From assembly GCA_021732605.1 (NCBI GenBank), contig JAKFUS010000012.1, positions 1-64,000 on the forward strand: a stretch of DNA of 64,000 nt, written 5' to 3'. The position numbers were made by a program, and so were the translations under genes. Below are positions 37,116 through 46,384 of this stretch, one piece after another (the first letter of the stretch is position 1; every line of letters begins with the position of its first letter). The notes under the pieces were generated by a model. It did no database searches and was not told where the DNA came from. It saw nothing but the letters and a program-made list of their open reading frames with translations. This DNA is from Betaproteobacteria bacterium (GTDB lineage Bacteria > Pseudomonadota > Gammaproteobacteria > Burkholderiales > SG8-41).

Positions 37116-37290
37116 TTCAGACCTGCTCGAACTTGAAGCGCTTCACCTTTGCCATAACCATTCAGACCTGCTCGAACTTGAAGCGCTTCACCTTTGCCAC
37201 AACCATTCAGACCTGCTCGAACTTGAAGCGCTTGACCTTTGCCACAACCATTCAGACCTGCTCGAACTTGAAGCGCTTGACCTTTGCCAT
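37116..37290 (-). repeat. 45-bp tandem array of a gene's 3' end
   Basis: Nearly four copies of a 45-base unit starting at 37116, 37161, 37206 and 37251 (period exactly 45). The last copy is the true 3' end of the cupin-like gene (KVKRFKFEQV then TGA). Each further copy, read on the minus strand, is a 15-codon frame: ATG, 13 sense codons, TGA, then directly the next ATG. Predicted peptides read MVVAKVKRFKFEQV, with one Val-to-Met change in the distal copy and one synonymous change (GTC to GTG) in the two distal copies. Confidence 0.95.
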
Positions 37291-37752
37291 ATTAGTGCCT
37301 TCGATGCGAATCAGGCTGGTCGGCCCCTCACGCTTCGGCGAATGCAGGTCGCCTTCGTTGTAGACGTGGGCGATGCCCGGGGTCAGCTTGTAGGTTCGCG
37401 TGTGCTTCACCTTGCCTGCCTTGTCGGCGCTGCCCGGCTCAAGCAACTGGTAATCGCGCATCTCGGTCTCGCCGCGGGCCTGGCCGTAGATCGCCCAGGA
37501 ATGGCCGTGGTCATGCGGCCCGCTGGTTTTGGCATCGGTGTAATCATGGGCCAGGATGCAGAAACCGAATTCCGGATCCTCGTAAATGATCTTGCGTTCG
37601 CCGACGCTCGGATCGACATGTCTGTCGATGAATTGTTTGTCCTTCAGTACTTCCTGCAGCAATGCAGCGACTTTTTTGCGCCCGGCCGGACCCGGCTCGG
37701 CCTTGATGAAGTCGTGGCATTGTGCGGCAAACTGTTCCAGTGTGTGTCCCAT
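37252..37752 (-). CDS. Cupin-type (double-stranded beta-helix) metal-binding protein
   Basis: A 166-residue protein with a cupin-like core: TSGPHDHGHSWAIYGQARGE carries HxHGH and the downstream Glu, typical metal ligands, and GIAHVYNEGDLHSP supplies the later His. It resembles the cysteine-dioxygenase-like or predicted metal-dependent enzymes of this superfamily, but the reaction cannot be named. The ATG at 37752 follows GGGGAAG. The 3' end is unusual: the last 13 codons are repeated downstream as a 45-bp tandem array with stop-start junctions. No other gene is in the transcript. Confidence 0.78.
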   Translation of the reverse strand: MGHTLEQFAAQCHDFIKAEPGPAGRKKVAALLQEVLKDKQFIDRHVDPSVGERKIIYEDPEFGFCILAHDYTDAKTSGPHDHGHSWAIYGQARGETEMRDYQLLEPGSADKAGKVKHTRTYKLTPGIAHVYNEGDLHSPKREGPTSLIRIEGTNMAKVKRFKFEQV

Positions 37753-38060
37753 GGTTCTTCCCCGTTTTACGATTTGTGATGCCCATTCTGCCGGAACCGG
37801 GCGCGCATTGAAAATACTGCGTGCAATTCCCGGTTTTTCATGGTGCGGCACAGAAGGTCTACCGCAATACTGACTTGCGTATCCGCAATCATGTCCCGCC
37901 CGGCGGGCTCAGCCACCAATCGTGCGATTTCGCACACTCACAGAAAGGCAGTCTGTTAATTTTTAATGACATTCCGGGTACGCACTGATACTTCCCTAGA
38001 ATATAAATCATTCCTGAACAAAACAAACAAGCGCGCCGCATCCAGCGGCCGGGGGCCAAT

Positions 38061-39887
38061 ATGCAAAATGTCGTGTTAGAGCAAGTGTTACAGCAAGTCT
38101 TGGGTGAAGAGGAGTTGCTGGCCCGGATCATCCGTTTCCGCCTGCTCCGCCCCGTATTTCAGCCCTTGTTCAACACCGATGATTGTTCGGTGTACGGTTT
38201 CGAGGGTCTGATCCGCGGACCGGAGGGCTCTGCGCTGCACTCCCCGCTGGCGCTTTTTGCAGCGGCAGAACGGCATGGTGTGCGCACCCAGCTGGAAGTG
38301 CTCGCCGGGCAGACCATTATCGACGACTTCGGCGGACGCAATCTGCCGGGATATCTGTTCGTCAACATGAGTTGCCCCGCACTGATCGCGCTGTCAAACC
38401 GCGCCGAAAAAACGCTGGAGCTCATCAGCCGATCCACGCTGTCGCCGGCAAGTATTGTCATCGAGTTGACCGAGCATGATCGCGTGGTCGATCCGGAAGC
38501 GCTGGTGAAAATGGTCAAACCTTTCCGCGACGCCGGCGTCCGCTTCGCGCTGGACGACTTCGGCAACGGCCACTCGAACCTGCGCTTATGGATGGACCTG
38601 AGGCCGCAACTGGTCAAGATTGACCGGTTTTTCGTGGATGGCCTCTCCGGTAGCGGCGACAAATTCGAAATCATCCGTCTGTTGAAGCGGCTCGGCGACA
38701 TGTTCAATACCCAACTGGTCGCCGAAGGAATCGAGCGCGAGTCCGATCTGGCGGTTGCCAAGGATCTCGGCATCCCGATCGCGCAGGGCTATCTGCTCGC
38801 CCGGCCGGCGGCCGATCCGGCGCGCCGTCCAGCCGAAGCCGCCTACGCAGTCCTCCGTTCCAGCAAGATCGCCGTGCAACCGCAGCCCAGCCAGCCTCCA
38901 GAGCGTTGCTCGCTAGTAGGCGAAATTGTCGTTCCGATACCGCCAGTGGAAACCGAAACGCAAAACGATGTATTGGCAAAACTATTCGTAAGCCATGCCG
39001 ATTTTCATGCGGTCGCCGTTGTCAGGGATGAAAAACCCATCGGCCTGATCAATCGCCGGAAATTCATGGACCAGTTTGCGCAACAGTATTATCGCGAGCT
39101 ATTCGGCCGCAAGTCGTGCACAACCTTCATGCAACTCGAACCGCTGATCGTCGACCGTCGCACGCCGCTGGAATCGCTGCAGAATATCCTCACCGGCGCC
39201 GACCAGCGTTACCTGCATGACGGCTTCATCATTACCGACAATGGCCGATATGTCGGCCTTGGCACCGGAGAAAGCCTGGTGCGCGCGGTGACTGAACTGC
39301 GGATCGAGGCCGCACGTTACGCCAATCCACTGACTGCACTGCCGGGCAATATCCCCATTACCGAACATCTTGACCGGTTGCTGGCGGGCCACAAGCCGTT
39401 CGTGGTCTGTTATGCCGACCTCAACAACTTCAAGCCCTTCAACGACCAGTACGGTTATTGGCGCGGCGACCTGGTCATCCGCCTGGTCGCCAGCATACTG
39501 GTTAAATATGCAGACCCGCAGGTCGATTTCATCGGTCACGTCGGCGGCGATGACTTCATCGTCGTATTCCAAAGCGACGCCTGGGAGAGCCGCTGCCTGC
39601 AAATCATCAGCGATTTCAACCTCGGAGTGCGGGAAAATTTTTCCAAATCCGATATTGAGCAGAACGGTTTCTGGGGCGAAGACCGGAAAGGCGGACGCTG
39701 CTTCTTCCCGATGACATCGCTGAGCATCGGTGCAGTGATCACGAAGCCCGGGGCATTCTCGACCAGCGAAGAGGTGGCATCTGCCGCCGCCGCAGCCAAA
39801 CGCAACGCAAAACATTCAGGTCAGGGTTTTTACATCGCCCAGGATGCCTTGGACGTGGATAAAACGCTGCAGGCCGTCGCCGGTTAG
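38061..39887 (+). CDS. EAL-CBS-GGDEF c-di-GMP signalling protein
   Basis: A 608-residue soluble protein in the order EAL, CBS pair, GGDEF. The EAL motif is FEGLIRG (Glu48), and VIELTEHDRVVD, LDDFGNGHSNLRLW, VKIDRFFVDG and AEGIERE retain the catalytic Glu, Asp pair and Lys. The CBS pair covers about residues 300-425. The GGDEF motif is degenerate at GGDDF (495-499), and the inhibitory RxxD position reads PQVD, so feedback inhibition is probably lost; diguanylate cyclase activity is uncertain. GFWGEDRKGGRCFFP is an insertion typical of this EAL-CBS-GGDEF architecture. No membrane segment is present. It is monocistronic. Confidence 0.9.
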   Translation: MQNVVLEQVLQQVLGEEELLARIIRFRLLRPVFQPLFNTDDCSVYGFEGLIRGPEGSALHSPLALFAAAERHGVRTQLEVLAGQTIIDDFGGRNLPGYLFVNMSCPALIALSNRAEKTLELISRSTLSPASIVIELTEHDRVVDPEALVKMVKPFRDAGVRFALDDFGNGHSNLRLWMDLRPQLVKIDRFFVDGLSGSGDKFEIIRLLKRLGDMFNTQLVAEGIERESDLAVAKDLGIPIAQGYLLARPAADPARRPAEAAYAVLRSSKIAVQPQPSQPPERCSLVGEIVVPIPPVETETQNDVLAKLFVSHADFHAVAVVRDEKPIGLINRRKFMDQFAQQYYRELFGRKSCTTFMQLEPLIVDRRTPLESLQNILTGADQRYLHDGFIITDNGRYVGLGTGESLVRAVTELRIEAARYANPLTALPGNIPITEHLDRLLAGHKPFVVCYADLNNFKPFNDQYGYWRGDLVIRLVASILVKYADPQVDFIGHVGGDDFIVVFQSDAWESRCLQIISDFNLGVRENFSKSDIEQNGFWGEDRKGGRCFFPMTSLSIGAVITKPGAFSTSEEVASAAAAAKRNAKHSGQGFYIAQDALDVDKTLQAVAG

Positions 39888-39893
39888 TCCGGC

Positions 39894-40592
39894 TCAGGCC
39901 CCCTCGGGCGCAATGCGAAATTCGACGACCGAGGCTTCGTTTTTAAGCTGCTCTGACAGCGCGTGCATATTGCGCCGGTTCAGCGTCTTCATACCCATGC
40001 GGTATTCAAAACTCTGCCCGCCATCGGTCAGTTCAAAGGTCATGTTGGCGATCGAAAAACCCAGAGCTTCGGTAATCGCGCGCAGCTCCGCCTCGGACAT
40101 GACGCTGGTGCGTTTGAACTTGATATGGAACTGGGCATAAAACTCGGTGGGCATCCGGCTTTCGATCCAGCGGAACGACGACAGAGTGAACAAGGTCGCC
40201 GCGACCGCCAGCATTGCCGGGATATAGAAGCCGATACCGAACAGGATGCCGATCGCCGCCGTCACCCAGATTGACGCCGCTGTGGTCAGGCCGCGCACCG
40301 ACAGGCCCTCACGCATGATCACGCCGGCGCCAAGGAAGCCGATGCCGGTCATGATGCCCTGCGCCATGCGTGTCGGGTCGATCACCACCCGTGAGTTGCC
40401 ATGCTGCGTAAACCACTGGCTTTCATAGACTGTGACCAGCATCAGCAGCGCCGACGCCAGGCACACCAGCGTATGCGTGCGAAACCCAGCGGGACGGCCA
40501 TGGTAGCTGCGTTCGAGACCGATCAAACCGCCTGCCGCCAGCGCCGCACCCAGCCGCACCGTCATGTCCAGCAATTCACTGCTGATCATCAT
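39894..40592 (-). CDS. MgtC/SapB family membrane protein
   Basis: A 232-residue membrane protein with four to five hydrophobic segments. AAGGLIGLERSYHGRPAGFR, THTLVCLASALLML, and GIGFLGAGVIMREGLSVRGL with TTAASIWVTAAIGI are the MgtC/SapB signature. A cytoplasmic ACT-like C-terminal part follows. MgtC proteins modulate membrane potential and Mg-limited growth or acid adaptation. It is tail-to-tail with the EAL-CBS-GGDEF gene, seven bases between stops, and lies just downstream of the VWA gene on the same strand. Confidence 0.92.
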   Translation of the reverse strand: MMISSELLDMTVRLGAALAAGGLIGLERSYHGRPAGFRTHTLVCLASALLMLVTVYESQWFTQHGNSRVVIDPTRMAQGIMTGIGFLGAGVIMREGLSVRGLTTAASIWVTAAIGILFGIGFYIPAMLAVAATLFTLSSFRWIESRMPTEFYAQFHIKFKRTSVMSEAELRAITEALGFSIANMTFELTDGGQSFEYRMGMKTLNRRNMHALSEQLKNEASVVEFRIAPEGA

Positions 40593-40617
40593 CGCCGCGT
40601 CCTCCTAGTTATCATTA

Positions 40618-43125
40618 TCAGCGCCGCAGCCGCAGGTAAATTTCCGGCAATTTATTCGGCAGGCTGTTGATATTGTCCAGCACCAGGTAATGGCCCGGCC
40701 CGAAAATCTGCGGCAGATACTGGTTCGCCATGGTATCAACCGTGACGCAGAACGGGTGCACGCCCTTGGCCACGGCCTCCTTGACCGCCATGCGCGTGTC
40801 TTCGTGCAGATAACGCCGGTCGCCGCCATCGTCATAATCTTCGGGGCGGCCGTCGGACAGCAGCAATAACAGCCGGCGACGACTTTCGACACCGTCGAAC
40901 GAAGCCGTGGCATGACGGATCGCCGCACCCATGCGAGTCGCCAGCCGCCCCGACATGCCGCCGATCTGTGCGCGGACCTCTTCAGTCAGTTCCTCGTCGA
41001 AATCCTTGAGCATGTAATAGCTGACGTTATCGCGGTACTTGGAGCAGAACCCGGCAATCGAGTAGGCATCACCCACTTCCTCCATGCCCTCAGCGAACAG
41101 CAGCACCCCCGCACGCACGCGATCGACCAGCCGGCCGCCGCCTTCGGGCAGATGCTGCATGATTGAAGTCGACATGTCGGCAAGCAGCGTGACCGCGACC
41201 TCGCGCTTGCGGATTTCGCGGCGCTTGTAAATGTTCGGGCGCGGTGAACGGCCGGCGCGTTTTTCCGCGACATAACTGACCACGGCGTTGAGATCCATGT
41301 CGTCGCCATCGAGCTGCTGGGTCAGCGGCGCGGTGCGCGTCGGTTTTTGCGACTGGATGGCTTTTTTCAGGCGCTTCAGCGCATTCGCGTACTGCTTCAT
41401 CAGCCGGCTGGTCTCGCCCATGTTCGATTCAGCGAGCCGCTTTTCCTGCACCCAGCTCCAGTTGCGTTTGTAGCGCGACTCGCGGTAATCCCATTCCGGA
41501 TACGGGATACCCTTGTCGCTGCTGCCTTGGCCCGGGGTTTCCTTGTCACTTTGCCCGGAAGCGCGCGCCGACTGGCCCGACGAATCGCCGTAACTGGGCA
41601 TTTCCTTTTTGTCGCCGTCGTCGCGCTGGTCCCCCGACTCGGCGTTCTGCTGCGCTTCGGTTTCTTCGCCGCCCTCTTCCTGCTGTTCGCTTTTCTGCTC
41701 GGAACCGGCCTGCGTCTGCTGCGACTGGTCGTCACTTTCCTGTGGATGCGCCATGCGCGATGCGTTCGGGCTGCGCCCCGGCAGATACGCGGCATGGAAG
41801 GCTTCGAGATCGGTGACCACGGGCAGGGTCATCGCGCTGTAGATTTTTGCCGCCGCGCGCCAGGCATCGGCGATGGTTGCGCCCTCCACGAACAGCGGCG
41901 CAAAACGTTCATCGACAGCGCCGCCGGCATAATGCGCCAGCGCGGCCTCAATGCTCTCCAGGGCCAGATCATAATAAGCCGCGGTCTCCGGATGGCGCAC
42001 ACCCAGGCCGTGCGCGGCATTGCGCAGGCGCTTCAGGTAATTCGGCACGTTGCGCTGCACGCGGAAATCAACACGCAGGTCTTCACAAATATCCAGAATC
42101 AACTGGAACCGCAGTGCGTCGTCGCCAAAACGCAGGAACAGCGGCCCCCAGGACACCGGGCCCTTGGCCGGAAAATCGACTTTCGCCTCGGCAAACATGG
42201 CCTGCATCGCCGTGCGCTCGAAGGTGCGGTAGTACATGTGGCCGGCGACATGCAGCACAGCGAGGATGGCTTCTTCACGGTCAGCCATTACAGCAGGGAA
42301 ATAAATGCTCTTGCCGTCGGTCTCGATGAACGGCCGGCCCTTCTCCGGCGACCAGGTGCTTTCCTTCAGCTCGAACTCGCCGCCGAACCACACATCGAGC
42401 AGCATGCCCAGCAGGCGGTTGCGGTCGGTCAGCCGGTAACCCGGCAGGTGTTCCAGCAACAGTGAAAGACTTTCCTCGGATTCAAGTCGGAAATAAGCTT
42501 CTCCACGCGCCCGCCCCGACTGCAGGATGTCGGCGCCGCGCGACGCCCAGGGCAGGATTGCCTGCGCGCCGAGCAGGTTGCGCACGCGAATCGCGCCTGA
42601 CAGGTACGTCGACAGCATCAGCTTGCGCGACTCGAACAGTTCATCGACCGGCGTCGCCAGTTGCTCAATCGCAGCAATGCCGCCGTGGCGTCCGGCAAGA
42701 TCCACCACCGGCGTCGCAAAATACGCCGCGCCACTTTCCATCTGCCGCGCGCACCAGCCAAAACCGATTTCCGCCCAGCGTTCCTCGCCGGCATGACCCA
42801 GCGTGCCGTAAGCGCGGGCGACATTGACCATGAAACCTTCCAGCGCGCGCCACGACGCGCGCCATTGCATGAAGGCCATGGCCTGCCCGGTCCACGGCAG
42901 TACGGTTTCCGAAACCTGCTCGGCCTCAAAACTGCCGCGAATGAATGCCCGGCCTGCATCGCGCTCAAAACTGAGCAATGCAACACAGGCCGCCAGCCAT
43001 TGCAGCGTCACGGCTTCGCCATGCGGCACGATCGCCGGCAGCACCTGCTCGACCTCGCGGTGAGCAACGGCGCTGAGTTCCTTGATCTGGCTGACCGCCT
43101 TGTCGACGGCGGGGGTATTAGTCAT
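40618..43125 (-). CDS. VWA-domain protein, NorD/CbbO type
   Basis: An 835-residue cytoplasmic protein. The C-terminal von Willebrand A domain carries the MIDAS motif LLADMSTSIMQ (DxSxS, about residue 650). The middle is a low-complexity Gln/Glu/Ser/Asp-rich stretch (about residues 460-560). The N-terminal helical part with an HVAGHMYYRTFERTAMQAMF region resembles NorD/CbbO. Together with the AAA+ protein encoded upstream it forms the CbbO/CbbQ or NorD/NorQ-type pair, which remodels target enzymes such as Rubisco or nitric-oxide reductase. Neither target is seen in this window. The 43126-43290 gap to the AAA+ gene contains a long imperfect palindrome. Confidence 0.85.
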   Translation of the reverse strand: MTNTPAVDKAVSQIKELSAVAHREVEQVLPAIVPHGEAVTLQWLAACVALLSFERDAGRAFIRGSFEAEQVSETVLPWTGQAMAFMQWRASWRALEGFMVNVARAYGTLGHAGEERWAEIGFGWCARQMESGAAYFATPVVDLAGRHGGIAAIEQLATPVDELFESRKLMLSTYLSGAIRVRNLLGAQAILPWASRGADILQSGRARGEAYFRLESEESLSLLLEHLPGYRLTDRNRLLGMLLDVWFGGEFELKESTWSPEKGRPFIETDGKSIYFPAVMADREEAILAVLHVAGHMYYRTFERTAMQAMFAEAKVDFPAKGPVSWGPLFLRFGDDALRFQLILDICEDLRVDFRVQRNVPNYLKRLRNAAHGLGVRHPETAAYYDLALESIEAALAHYAGGAVDERFAPLFVEGATIADAWRAAAKIYSAMTLPVVTDLEAFHAAYLPGRSPNASRMAHPQESDDQSQQTQAGSEQKSEQQEEGGEETEAQQNAESGDQRDDGDKKEMPSYGDSSGQSARASGQSDKETPGQGSSDKGIPYPEWDYRESRYKRNWSWVQEKRLAESNMGETSRLMKQYANALKRLKKAIQSQKPTRTAPLTQQLDGDDMDLNAVVSYVAEKRAGRSPRPNIYKRREIRKREVAVTLLADMSTSIMQHLPEGGGRLVDRVRAGVLLFAEGMEEVGDAYSIAGFCSKYRDNVSYYMLKDFDEELTEEVRAQIGGMSGRLATRMGAAIRHATASFDGVESRRRLLLLLSDGRPEDYDDGGDRRYLHEDTRMAVKEAVAKGVHPFCVTVDTMANQYLPQIFGPGHYLVLDNINSLPNKLPEIYLRLRR

Positions 43126-43172
43126 TTATTCAGATTGCTAACTTAAAAAATAATCGTCGAAGAAGCGTCACG

Positions 43173-43275
43173 AGCAGGCCGGGGCGCAAGGAGCCGCGCA
43201 GCCAAATGGTGAGGCATAACCCAGCCGTTGGGCGAGACATTTGGTGAGCACGCGACGCCGCGCACCGGCCGCGCT
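43173..43275. repeat. Imperfect palindromic intergenic element (about 100 bp)
   Basis: Outer arms AGCAGGCCGGGGCGC (43173-43187) and GCGCACCGGCCGCGCT (43260-43275) pair imperfectly. Inner arms CCAAATG (43202-43208) and CATTTGG (43238-43244) pair exactly, with a CCCA / TGGG centre. It lies between the AAA+ and VWA genes. It could fold as a large hairpin in RNA or be a REP-like mobile repeat; the sequence alone does not decide. Confidence 0.5.
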
Positions 43276-43290
43276 TAGCTTATCCGGCGA

Positions 43291-44139
43291 TTATGAGAAA
43301 TGCGCCTGCACGATTTCCATCAGCGCATCCGCCAGTTCGGGATCATCGGTAATCGGATTGACCATCGCCACCTGGCAGGCCGTCACCGGATCGAGCCCGG
43401 CGGCCATCATGCTCGCTGCGTAAACCAGCGCGCGGGTTGACGTCGATTCCTCAAGACCGTGATCCTTCAGCAGCCGTGCCTTGCGGCCGATGGCCACCAG
43501 TTGCTGCGCGATTTCCGGCTTGGTGCCCGGCACTTCCCTGACCAGGATCTTGCGCTCGACTTCCTCCTGCGGGAAATCGAAATTGATCGCAATGAAACGC
43601 TGCTTGGTCGATGGCTTCAGATCCTTCAGCACCGTCTGGTAACCGGGGTTGTACGAAATCACCAGCATGAAATCCTCATGCGCGTCGATTTCCTGGCCTT
43701 TCTTTTCGATGGTCAGCTTGCGGCGGTGATCGGTCAGCGAATGAATCACCACCGTTGAATCGGTGCGCGCCTCGACGATTTCGTCGAGATAACACAAGGC
43801 GCCAACTTTCACTGCGCGCGTCAACGGCCCGTCATGCCAAACCGTGTCCGAGCCCTCGAGCAGGAAGCGGCCGACCAGATCGGAACTGGTCAGATCCTCA
43901 TGGCAGGACACCGTCACCAGCGGACGCTTCAGCTGAAAGGCCATGTGCTCCAGGAACCGTGTCTTGCCGCAACCCGTCGGGCCTTTCAGCATCACCGGCA
44001 GCCGGCGTTTATAAGCGGCCTCGAATACCGCGACTTCATTGCCCTGCGGCTCGTAATACGGCGCAGCTTCTCCGACCTGCGGCATCTGCACGATGTCGTG
44101 TTCGACGCCGCGCACGCGGTTTGTTGCTGTCTTCATCAA
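43291..44139 (-). CDS. AAA+ ATPase, CbbQ/NirQ/NorQ (MoxR) type
   Basis: A 282-residue MoxR-class AAA+ ATPase. Walker A is [15 protein letters not shown], Walker B with sensor is [34 protein letters not shown] is the MoxR insertion, and [20 protein letters not shown] is the segment after the sensor with the arginine finger. It should form a hexamer and, with the VWA protein encoded downstream, remodel a partner enzyme. CbbQ and NorQ cannot be told apart by eye. The order is AAA+ then VWA, on one strand with 165 bases between. Confidence 0.92.
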   Translation of the reverse strand: MMKTATNRVRGVEHDIVQMPQVGEAAPYYEPQGNEVAVFEAAYKRRLPVMLKGPTGCGKTRFLEHMAFQLKRPLVTVSCHEDLTSSDLVGRFLLEGSDTVWHDGPLTRAVKVGALCYLDEIVEARTDSTVVIHSLTDHRRKLTIEKKGQEIDAHEDFMLVISYNPGYQTVLKDLKPSTKQRFIAINFDFPQEEVERKILVREVPGTKPEIAQQLVAIGRKARLLKDHGLEESTSTRALVYAASMMAAGLDPVTACQVAMVNPITDDPELADALMEIVQAHFS

Positions 44140-44532
44140 TACTCCAGAGTCAGTTCAGGATTCACTCAAGCATTCGTCGCGGGGCTGCCGGCCAGCCGGC
44201 ACGGACACCACGCGCCCTTCACCCGATATTAATACAGTTGCAGCGGTTCAACGGCGGTGCCACATCGTACGCACCGGCACTGCGAGCGCGACGGGCTCTG
44301 CCTGCAGCAATGATTCGACCATCGTGGCACAGCACACCGTGCAGATTTTAATAAACGTTTAAAAACAAAGGCTTATAAATTAATCACGGCTATGTGGCCA
44401 AGCAGCCGGTGCATCCTTCGGAACGGACGCATCATGACTTCCACTGCGCAACATGCGGACCACAACCAACCACGGGATTTAATCGCTCTATCATTGCCGG
44501 GCAGGCAAGCCGGAATCAGCCAAGGAAAATTC
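44140..44532. other. Gene-free divergent stretch, 393 bases
   Basis: Divergent promoter region between the AAA+ gene (minus) and the metallopeptidase gene (plus). Short overlapping frames here look like shadows. A loose relative of the dispersed AT-rich motif (TTTGTTTTTAAACGTTTATT on the minus strand, near 44350-44370) is the only structure I see. Confidence 0.55.
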
Positions 44533-45393
44533 ATGCGGTGGGGTGGCGGCAGGGAAAGTGAAAACGTTGAAGACCGCCGCAGCGGCGGTGGCGGCATGGG
44601 CCGCGGCATCGCCGGCGGCGGCATCGGCGTCATCGTGATTGCCGTTGCCGCGATGTTCCTCGGCGTTGACCCATCGGTGGTGATGAGCGTACTCGAAGGC
44701 ACCGCGCCCGGCATTTCCGCGCAGGCGCCGGCACAAAAGCCGCCGGCAAATGATATGCAGGCAAAATTTGTTTCCGTCGTACTCGCCGACACCGAAGACA
44801 CCTGGCGTGCCCTGTTCCAGAAGGGCGGCGCACAATACCGCGAGCCGAAGCTGGTGCTGTTCCGCGGCGCGGTGCAGTCGGCCTGCGGCCACGCCCAAGC
44901 CGCGATGGGGCCGTTTTACTGCCCCGGCGATGAAAAGGTGTATATCGACCTGGCGTTTTTTGACGATCTGCAAAAGCGCTTCAAGGCGCCGGGCGATTTC
45001 GCCCAGGCTTACGTGATCGCGCACGAAATCGGCCACCACGTGCAGAACCTGCTGGGCATTTCCGACAAAGTGCATGCTGCGCGGCAGCGTGTCTCGGAAG
45101 CCGAATACAACAAATTGTCGGTGCGCCTCGAACTGCAGGCCGACTGCCTCTCCGGCATCTGGGCGCATCATGCCAACCGCTCACGACAAATTCTCGAAAG
45201 CGGTGATGTCGAGGAAGCGCTCAACGCCGCCACCGCCGTCGGCGACGACCGCATGCAGATGCAGGCGCGCGGTTATGTCTCACCGGAATCCTTCAGTCAC
45301 GGCAGTTCTGAGCAGCGCGCGCGCTGGTTCCGCCGCGGCCTGGACAGCGGCGAGTTCGCGCAATGCGATACGTTCAAGGCGCGCAATCTGTAA
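44533..45393 (+). CDS. YpfJ family neutral zinc metallopeptidase
   Basis: A 286-residue membrane-anchored protein starting MRWGGGRESENVEDRRSGGG at the ATG at 44533 (AAGGAA ribosome site). A single hydrophobic helix (GIAGGGIGVIVIAVAAMFLG) follows the Gly/Arg-rich start. The catalytic HExxH is in YVIAHEIGHHVQN and the third ligand region LQADCLSGIWAHH follows, as in the putative neutral zinc metallopeptidase family. Its substrate is unknown; the active domain is probably periplasmic. Frames starting further upstream are not supported. Confidence 0.92.
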   Translation: MRWGGGRESENVEDRRSGGGGMGRGIAGGGIGVIVIAVAAMFLGVDPSVVMSVLEGTAPGISAQAPAQKPPANDMQAKFVSVVLADTEDTWRALFQKGGAQYREPKLVLFRGAVQSACGHAQAAMGPFYCPGDEKVYIDLAFFDDLQKRFKAPGDFAQAYVIAHEIGHHVQNLLGISDKVHAARQRVSEAEYNKLSVRLELQADCLSGIWAHHANRSRQILESGDVEEALNAATAVGDDRMQMQARGYVSPESFSHGSSEQRARWFRRGLDSGEFAQCDTFKARNL

Positions 45394-45400
45394 AATCATC

Positions 45401-45430
45401 ATAAGTATCTGTTTTTATTAATATTTTTAA
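45401..45430 (+). repeat. Dispersed AT-rich motif, copy 3
   Basis: ATAAGTATCTGTTTTTATTA then ATATTTTTAA, eight bases after the metallopeptidase stop and 21 bases before the next start. It differs from copy 4 in only two positions over the core. Confidence 0.6.
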
Positions 45431-45450
45431 TACCCAGCAAAGGATGCCCG

Positions 45451-46368
45451 ATGCAACGCGCCACCACCAGACTCCGCGCCCTGGTCAAGGCCGGCAAATT
45501 CCTCGAATTGCCGGCCATCCACGACCCGCTGACCGCCAAGCTCGCGGAGAGTATCGGCTTCAAAACCATCTATAACGGCGGCTTTGTCACCGGCGGCAGC
45601 ACCACCATCAGCGAACCGCTGCTGTCGATGAATGAACAGATCACTGTCGCCAGCAACATGGCCAACGCGGTGAACATTCCCGTGATCATGGATGCCGGTG
45701 CCGGCTGGGGTGAGCCGCTGCACACCATGCGCACGGTGCGTGAATGCATCCGCGCGGGGATCGCCGGCGTGCACATTGAAGACCAGTTGTTCCCCAAACG
45801 CGCGCATTACCACACCTATGTCGCGCACAACATTCCCATCGACGAATTCCGCGACAAGATCCGCCTCGCCTGCGTGCAGCGCGACCAGACTGACAAGGAT
45901 TTTGTCATCATCGCCCGCTCCGACGCCTGCCGCGAACAAGGTTACAAGGAAGCCGTCAAACGCATGCTGCTGGCGCGCGATCAGGGCGCGGACATGGGAC
46001 TGATATTCCCGCGCACGCCGGAAGAAACCAAAAAAGCGCCGAAGCAGTGCAAGCTGCCGATGATCTACGTGCAAAGCCGCGGCAACCGCGATGGCCGGCC
46101 GCTCTACTCCTTCAAACAGCTCGAAGACATGGGTTACGCCGGCAGCATCGACGCCATCCTGTCGGTGGGCGTGCAGTTCCATTTCATGCGCAAGGCACTG
46201 CTGGAACTGAAAAAGACCGGTGACTACACCGGCATCACGCAAAAGGAATATGTGATCGCGCGCAAAGGCGTCGAGGACATGATCGGGCTGGAGGCGTATT
46301 ACAAAATCGAGGAAGAAACCGTCGAGAAAATGTACCGCAAGAAAAAACGCAAGCTAGGACGCAAGTAA
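45451..46368 (+). CDS. PEP mutase / isocitrate lyase family enzyme
   Basis: A 305-residue (beta/alpha)8 enzyme. IPVIMDAGAGWGEPLHTMRT supplies the metal-binding Asp region, GVHIEDQLFPKRAHYH replaces the usual EDQxxPKxCGH (Cys absent), and FVIIARSDACREQGYKEAVK is the RTDA-like segment. The missing Cys of the KKCGH motif argues against isocitrate or methylisocitrate lyase proper and fits the oxaloacetate-decarboxylase or PEP-mutase-like members of the superfamily. A basic C-terminal tail (RKKKRKLGRK) is unusual. The gene starts at 45451; a weak AGGATG lies upstream. Confidence 0.82.
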   Translation: MQRATTRLRALVKAGKFLELPAIHDPLTAKLAESIGFKTIYNGGFVTGGSTTISEPLLSMNEQITVASNMANAVNIPVIMDAGAGWGEPLHTMRTVRECIRAGIAGVHIEDQLFPKRAHYHTYVAHNIPIDEFRDKIRLACVQRDQTDKDFVIIARSDACREQGYKEAVKRMLLARDQGADMGLIFPRTPEETKKAPKQCKLPMIYVQSRGNRDGRPLYSFKQLEDMGYAGSIDAILSVGVQFHFMRKALLELKKTGDYTGITQKEYVIARKGVEDMIGLEAYYKIEEETVEKMYRKKKRKLGRK

Positions 46369-46384
46369 GCGCACAAACAAGGAC

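Noticed and set aside
37116-37290. Possible CRISPR array
   Set aside because: The units are directly adjacent with no spacers and are copies of a gene's 3' end, so it is a coding tandem repeat.
45451-46368. Isocitrate or methylisocitrate lyase
   Set aside because: The diagnostic KKCGH-type motif is missing its cysteine (PKRAHYH), so only the superfamily is called.
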